Positions 59,906 to 64,000 of a DNA stretch of 64,000 bases are shown one piece after another. The translations under genes were made by a program, and so were the position numbers. Under the pieces are notes generated by a model. The model saw nothing but the letters and a program-made list of their open reading frames with translations. It was not told where the DNA came from and ran no database searches. How positions within the stretch are numbered: the first letter of the stretch is position 1; the number at the start of each line of letters is the position of its first letter. The DNA comes from Chryseobacterium sp. FP211-J200 (GTDB lineage: Bacteria > Bacteroidota > Bacteroidia > Flavobacteriales > Weeksellaceae): NCBI RefSeq assembly GCF_001643375.1, contig NZ_LSHB01000030.1, positions 25,160 to 89,159 of the forward strand, given 5' to 3'.

Positions 59906-61420
59906 ATGATGAGTACGATCAAAGTTAGTTCTATCATAGACCCATCGAAGTCCTACGAATACATCGATGATGGCAATCCTAAACGAGGCGGTGTGAAAGA
60001 TGTCTATTTTTCGCCTGACAGAAAATATGTGGTCGCATTTTTCAGAGATCCGCTGGATTTTAATCAAAAGGACAGGATCAAAAGAATCGTCTCTCTGTAT
60101 CTTGATAATATCAAAAAAGGAAACAGCTCAGATTATTTCTTGGATGAGATTTTCCGATGGCCGTCTGATGCGGTAGAAAAAAATGGAAAGACTGGCGTGA
60201 TCGTCCCGATCTATAATTCCAAATTTTTCTTCAAGAAAGGCTATTCCAGAGATGAGACCATCAAGGGCGGAGAGAAAGTGGGAAAATGGTTTACCACGCC
60301 TTCCTTCAGAAATAACCAATATCCGCTGGCTTTGGATAAGTCAGAATTGGGCGATTGGCTGAGTTATTTTCAGATCGCGATCAATATTTCCCGTGGTGTA
60401 AAAAAGATGCATCAGATGGGATTGGCGCATTCCGATCTGTCGTACAATAATGTTTTGGTAGATCCTGTTACTAAATCAGCAACGATCATTGATATTGATG
60501 GTTTGGTGGTTCCAGGATTATTCCCACCGGAAGTGATCGGAACAGCAGATTTTATAGCGCCAGAAGTTCTTAAGACAAAACATCTACCACTCCACGATGC
60601 TGATCGTGTTCTACCAAATCAAAAAACCGATCTGCATGCGTTGGCTGTTTTAATTTATATGTACTTATTGAGACGACATCCATTGCGAGGCGGAAAGATC
60701 TGGGATCTGGATTCGGAAAGAGATGAAGTCTTGTCGATGGGAGAAAAAGCGATCTTCGTGGAACATCCGTCAGATCATACGAATCGAGTAAAAACGGACC
60801 ATCTGAAAAAATGGAATCTGTTTTGGGGAGATCCAAATAAAATCCCTTACACGGTTACAGGACCTTATCTGTCAGAATTGTTCACAAGGGCATTCGTGGA
60901 TGGTCTTCACAATCCTATGCTTCGTCCTATCGCTAATGAATGGGAAACCGCATTGCTGAAAACCGTGGATCTGATCCAACCTTGCAGTAATCCTAATTGT
61001 GATGAAAAATGGTACGTCTTTGATAACACTTCGAAACCAAAATGTCCCTTTTGTGGAACGCCGCACAGAGGAACTTTGCCAGTTGTGGATCTTTATTTTA
61101 AATTCAAAGATAATGTCTGGAAACCAGAAAATCACAGATTAATGGTCTATCACAACCAATATCTTTTCAAATGGCACGTTTCTAAGAAAGTCGTACGGAA
61201 CGAAAGCCTGACGGCCGAGGATAAAAAACCTGTAGGCTATTTTACATTTTATCAAAACAAATGGGTCTTGGTGAACCAAAGTCTGCCCGATATGAAGGAT
61301 ATGACTGAAAATAAACCAGTTCCCATCAACTCTATGGTAGAATTGACCGATGGAAAAAAAATAATGCTGTCCGATGAAGAAGGCGGACGATTAATATACA
61401 TAACTTTGACAAATAAATAA
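59906..61420 (+). CDS. Protein kinase-like protein of the ter locus with zinc ribbon and C-terminal FHA-like region
   Basis: A 504-residue kinase-fold protein. The catalytic loop is HSDLSYNNVLV (residues 175-185, HRD altered to HSD), the metal motif is IDIDG (DFG altered to DID), and the APE end is FIAPEVL. The usual VAIK lysine position reads VAFF and no obvious substitute is visible, so activity needs testing. At about residues 353-382 a four-cysteine ribbon (CSNPNC ... CPFC) sits next to the kinase. The last 110 residues (YLFKWHVSKKV, KWVLVNQSL, MVELTDGKKIML) resemble an FHA domain that would bind phosphothreonine. It lies in tandem with PP2C and TerY 3. Confidence 0.82.
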   Translation: MMSTIKVSSIIDPSKSYEYIDDGNPKRGGVKDVYFSPDRKYVVAFFRDPLDFNQKDRIKRIVSLYLDNIKKGNSSDYFLDEIFRWPSDAVEKNGKTGVIVPIYNSKFFFKKGYSRDETIKGGEKVGKWFTTPSFRNNQYPLALDKSELGDWLSYFQIAINISRGVKKMHQMGLAHSDLSYNNVLVDPVTKSATIIDIDGLVVPGLFPPEVIGTADFIAPEVLKTKHLPLHDADRVLPNQKTDLHALAVLIYMYLLRRHPLRGGKIWDLDSERDEVLSMGEKAIFVEHPSDHTNRVKTDHLKKWNLFWGDPNKIPYTVTGPYLSELFTRAFVDGLHNPMLRPIANEWETALLKTVDLIQPCSNPNCDEKWYVFDNTSKPKCPFCGTPHRGTLPVVDLYFKFKDNVWKPENHRLMVYHNQYLFKWHVSKKVVRNESLTAEDKKPVGYFTFYQNKWVLVNQSLPDMKDMTENKPVPINSMVELTDGKKIMLSDEEGGRLIYITLTNK

Positions 61421-61429
61421 TTTATAACT

Positions 61430-62455
61430 ATGGATAAGAGTATTATCGATTTACATCCAGGACTGGTAGCGGGCTTCGCTATCGTAGTATTTATTATGCT
61501 ACTACTGGATCTTGGGATTTTTAACAAGAAGGCGCATGAAGTATCTTCTAAAGAAGCAACCATTTGGAGCATCATCTGGATCTCACTGTCAATGGCGTTT
61601 TCCGGCGTTGTATATTGGGTTTTCAACCAAGATGCCGGCGGCCACGAAATAGCGATCGAAAAATTCACACAGTTTCAGGCAGCGTACTGGATAGAAAAAG
61701 CATTGTCTGTGGATAACTTGTTTGTCTTCATCCTGGTGTTTGGATTTTTCAAAGTTCCAAGATATTTGCACCACAAGGTCTTGTTTTGGGGGATTATTGG
61801 AGCCTTAATTTTTAGAGCGATCTTTATTTTTGCAGGTGTTGGGATCATTAATCTGACGTATCTGCCAGAATTTGTAGTGTTTGGGACACCAGTGAAGATC
61901 AACGTTGTGATGACGCTCTTCGGATTGTTCCTCGTCTATGCCGGAATCAAATCCTGGGGTGACGGCGATGGCGATGAAGAAGAAGATTACAGTGAAAGTG
62001 CAGGTGCGAGACTTGTAAAAAGATTTTGGAAAGTTTCGGACAACTACGTTCAAGACAAATTTTTCACAGTTCAGAATGGCATCAAGATGGCAACACCACT
62101 ATTGGTAGTTGTAGCGGTGATAGAGTTTACGGATGTACTTTTTGCAGTAGATTCTATTCCAGCGATCTTTGCGATCTCGAATGACCCATTCATCCTTTAT
62201 ACGTCTAACATTTTTGCGATATTGGGATTAAGGTCTCTTTACTTCCTATTGTCCAATTTCATTCATATGTTCAGCAAACTGCCTTACGGACTTGCCATTA
62301 TTTTAAGCTTCATTGGAGTTAAGATGATCATCTCGCCGTGGTATCATATTTCCTCTCCGATATCATTAGGAATTGTGGGTGGCATATTGATCTTGTCTGT
62401 ACTTCTTTCGATTATTTTTCCAGACAAAGAAGATGATGTAGAGGAAAGTAAATAA
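61430..62455 (+). CDS. terC: TerC-family integral membrane protein
   Basis: A 341-residue protein with about nine membrane helices. The first half contains IEKALSVDNLFVFILVFGFFKVP and the second half EFTDVLFAVDSIPAIFAIS, followed by FILYTSNIFAILGLRSLYFLL. These are the TerC motifs with acidic residues in the membrane, proposed to bind metal. A highly acidic loop (WGDGDGDEEEDY) lies between them on the inner side. TerC anchors the ter complex and is linked to Ca2+ or Mn2+ export in other bacteria. It is the last gene of the cluster, 9 bp after the kinase stop, before a strong terminator. Confidence 0.96.
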   Translation: MDKSIIDLHPGLVAGFAIVVFIMLLLDLGIFNKKAHEVSSKEATIWSIIWISLSMAFSGVVYWVFNQDAGGHEIAIEKFTQFQAAYWIEKALSVDNLFVFILVFGFFKVPRYLHHKVLFWGIIGALIFRAIFIFAGVGIINLTYLPEFVVFGTPVKINVVMTLFGLFLVYAGIKSWGDGDGDEEEDYSESAGARLVKRFWKVSDNYVQDKFFTVQNGIKMATPLLVVVAVIEFTDVLFAVDSIPAIFAISNDPFILYTSNIFAILGLRSLYFLLSNFIHMFSKLPYGLAIILSFIGVKMIISPWYHISSPISLGIVGGILILSVLLSIIFPDKEDDVEESK

Positions 62456-62482
62456 AACTATTTTCAACAAATCACCTATAAA

Positions 62483-62514
62483 AAAGCCCTTGAATATCAA
62501 TATTCAAGGGCTTT
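62483..62514 (+). terminator. Strong intrinsic terminator of the ter cluster
   Basis: A perfect 14-bp stem (AAAGCCCTTGAATA / TATTCAAGGGCTTT) around a TCAA loop, 28 bp after the terC stop. It looks able to end transcription in both directions. Confidence 0.9.
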
Positions 62515-62713
62515 CTATTGTGGCTTCAAACGGAGTAAATTTGAGTTTTAATTAATTCTTATATTTTACTTTTGATTATCATTTAGTTATGAGTAGTCGT
62601 AATATGGGGTTTTCTATTGTCCATAAAGAACAGAAACTTTGTTATAAATCTTCTTTTTTATTGATATGGATTTTAAAATAGGTTTTCTATCAAGATGATT
62701 GATTTGAAGTCTT

Positions 62714-63523
62714 TCATCTCTGGAAATAATTTTCAAAAAGTGACAATTGATTTGATAAAGCTTTGCTCCAATATTCGATATCGTGCTTTCCTAAAGATTC
62801 TGTATAAAAATGCTCAACTCCTTTATTGGTCAATGTTTTGTGGAAATTTCGATTCATCTCAATCATTTGTTCGTCTTCTGTTCCACAATCGAAAATGTAA
62901 TATTGGTCGGCATTTTTCATTTTATCTGCTCTGTTATTGATTTGATATTCAGAAGGCAGTTTTTCAAATGCTCCAAGAACATCTTCAACCTGATAATTTT
63001 TATAACCCTCTCCGAAGTAAGCAAAATCTAAAGCGCCACAAGTACTTCCAACAACTGAAAAGGCTTGATTGTGATTTAATCCGACATTTACAGCTCCAAA
63101 TCCACCCATACTCCAGCCTAGAATTCCACGGCTTTTTCGGTCTTTGATGGTTGGGAAATGAGAGTCGACATAATCAATCAATTCTTTTCCAATAAATGTT
63201 GAATACTGCGATTTGTTATTAATCTGACTATCGACATACCAACTGTTAAAATTTCCGTCAGGTAATACATAAATTGTCTGAAACTGTTCCGATTTTTTAA
63301 CTAAATCCGGAATATCCTGTTTGTAAGTTCTGTTCGGGTTTCCACTGTAACCGTGAAGAATATAAACAGTTTTGTAAAGTTTTCCTTTTTTAATTTCAGG
63401 AGTAATGATGACTGTTTCGATATCTTTTTTCATTTTTGGGCTGTAAATCTTTTGAGAAATGATTTTTTGCGCAGAAAAACACAGTGAAATGAAAGTGAGA
63501 ATAATTATGAATGTTGTTTTCAT
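62714..63523 (-). CDS. Secreted alpha/beta-hydrolase esterase
   Basis: A 269-residue protein with a signal peptide (FIIILTFISLCFSAQK) and the esterase D/putative-esterase pattern: VYILHGYSGNP for the oxyanion hole, nucleophile motif GWSMGGFGA, acid DCGTEDEQ and final base GKHDIEYW. The family includes S-formylglutathione hydrolases and secreted feruloyl/acetyl esterases; a signal peptide favours an extracytoplasmic role on esters from food or the envelope. It lies 74 bp downstream of the Crp/Fnr gene in the same direction. Confidence 0.88.
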   Translation of the reverse strand: MKTTFIIILTFISLCFSAQKIISQKIYSPKMKKDIETVIITPEIKKGKLYKTVYILHGYSGNPNRTYKQDIPDLVKKSEQFQTIYVLPDGNFNSWYVDSQINNKSQYSTFIGKELIDYVDSHFPTIKDRKSRGILGWSMGGFGAVNVGLNHNQAFSVVGSTCGALDFAYFGEGYKNYQVEDVLGAFEKLPSEYQINNRADKMKNADQYYIFDCGTEDEQMIEMNRNFHKTLTNKGVEHFYTESLGKHDIEYWSKALSNQLSLFENYFQR

Positions 63524-63596
63524 CTTAATTGATTTAAATTACAAAGCAAAATTCGCCTGTAAAAAGATGAAAAACATTTACATATGTTGATGAAAA

Positions 63597-64000
63597 TTAA
63601 AAATTTAATTCTCTACGGATTCGGCTCAATTGAGTTGGTGTGATTCCGAGATAGGACGCAATCTGATGTTGTTTCAGGCGATTGAAAAGCTTTTGATTTG
63701 CGTGTAATTCTTTATAACGTTGTTTTGCAGATTCAGATTTAAGGTTGATTTCCAAAGGTTCTTTTTTTACTACCCAATTTTTTTCTAGATAAGCAATTTG
63801 GAATAATGCCAAGTCGTGATGTTCTGTAATCAACTTTCTGAATATGTTTGCAGAGTAAACGATCACCTCCGAATCTTCAAGTGCCACAATAGAAAATTCG
63901 CTCGGACTTTCCTGGATAATTGAAGAAGTCGAAGCGCAAAAACTGTTTTCCTCAAAAAATAATTTATAGATGATGTTACCGGGATCAAGATCAAAACCTG
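63597..64000 (-). CDS. Crp/Fnr-family transcriptional regulator, C-terminal part (runs off the window)
   Basis: On the minus strand the frame is open from the window edge (64000) to the stop at 63597, about 134 residues, with no start inside except an internal GTG. The first part (IIYKLFFEENSFCAS, EFSIVALEDSEVIVYSANIF) is the end of a cyclic-nucleotide-binding-like barrel. The end, HQIASYLGITPTQLSRIRRELNF, is the helix-turn-helix. Bacteroidota regulators of this type often lack a cAMP site. Its neighbour downstream is the esterase gene, possibly under its control. Confidence 0.88.
   Translation of the reverse strand, partial: GFDLDPGNIIYKLFFEENSFCASTSSIIQESPSEFSIVALEDSEVIVYSANIFRKLITEHHDLALFQIAYLEKNWVVKKEPLEINLKSESAKQRYKELHANQKLFNRLKQHQIASYLGITPTQLSRIRRELNF

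Noticed and set aside
1..64000. CRISPR arrays, tRNA or rRNA genes, integrases and transposases
   Set aside because: I scanned gaps between genes for regular spaced repeats, cloverleaf-like stretches and conserved rRNA words, and translated frames for recombinase motifs, and found none. A tRNAscan or ISfinder run would confirm this.

Overview
This window looks like a chromosomal segment of a low-GC Bacteroidota bacterium, most probably a yellow-pigmented flavobacterium of the Chryseobacterium/Epilithonimonas type. The evidence is a SusC-type TonB-dependent receptor, many lipoproteins with Ser-Cys lipoboxes, near absence of Shine-Dalgarno sequences, promoters of the Bacteroidota form (TTTG then TAnnTTTG about 18-23 bp later), frequent TTG starts, and a zeaxanthin-type carotenoid operon. 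No rRNA, tRNA, CRISPR array, phage or intact insertion sequence was seen.

Layout. 1-3.1 kb: the 5' end of a susC gene, divergent from an MFS transporter that overlaps a Nudix-type (AraR/NrtR-like) regulator. 3.2-30 kb: mostly housekeeping and small accessory genes: M28 peptidase, SdpI-like, VOC and YciI proteins, polA, mgtE, ppa, a FemAB-like protein, radC, an L,D-transpeptidase-like lipoprotein, a LolD-like ATPase, a UvrD-type helicase, FUSC, a surface-polysaccharide-like set (two glycosyltransferases and a methyltransferase, with a HEAT-repeat protein), an MFS transporter, SulP, a lone GmrSD-like (DUF262/DUF1524) putative defence protein, and prfC. 29.6-37.5 kb: three lipoproteins in a row, a DUF4956 membrane protein convergent with a secreted PEP-synthase-like protein, a DUF4349 lipoprotein and a TPR protein.

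37.6-42.4 kb is a carotenoid operon (marR, crtI, crtB, SRPBCC protein, crtZ, crtYcd-type cyclase) that should make zeaxanthin. Two matching 20-bp palindromes sit directly before marR and look like its operators. 42.4-48.3 kb, on the other strand, is a compact five-gene operon for ergothioneine: egtD, egtB, an OpuC/EgtUV-type ABC transporter (ATPase, then a permease fused to a binding domain), and a PatB/MalY-type C-S lyase that is the likely EgtE. The binding domain of the transporter is circularly permuted: its second half comes before its first half.

49.5-62.5 kb is a Ter (tellurite/stress) gene cluster of about 13 kb on one strand. It has five TerD-superfamily proteins, a HAD phosphatase, a phosphoribosyltransferase, TelA with an unrecognised partner, three TerY-like VWA proteins, a PP2C phosphatase, a kinase and a TerC membrane protein, and it ends in a strong terminator. 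The likely logic is a membrane-linked calcium/metal sensing complex controlled by a kinase/phosphatase/VWA module. The window closes with an esterase and the 3' part of a Crp/Fnr regulator gene.

The points most worth following up are the ergothioneine operon with its permuted binding domain, the Ter phospho-signalling module with its unknown subunit, the tandem MarR operators, and the secreted PEP-synthase-like protein.
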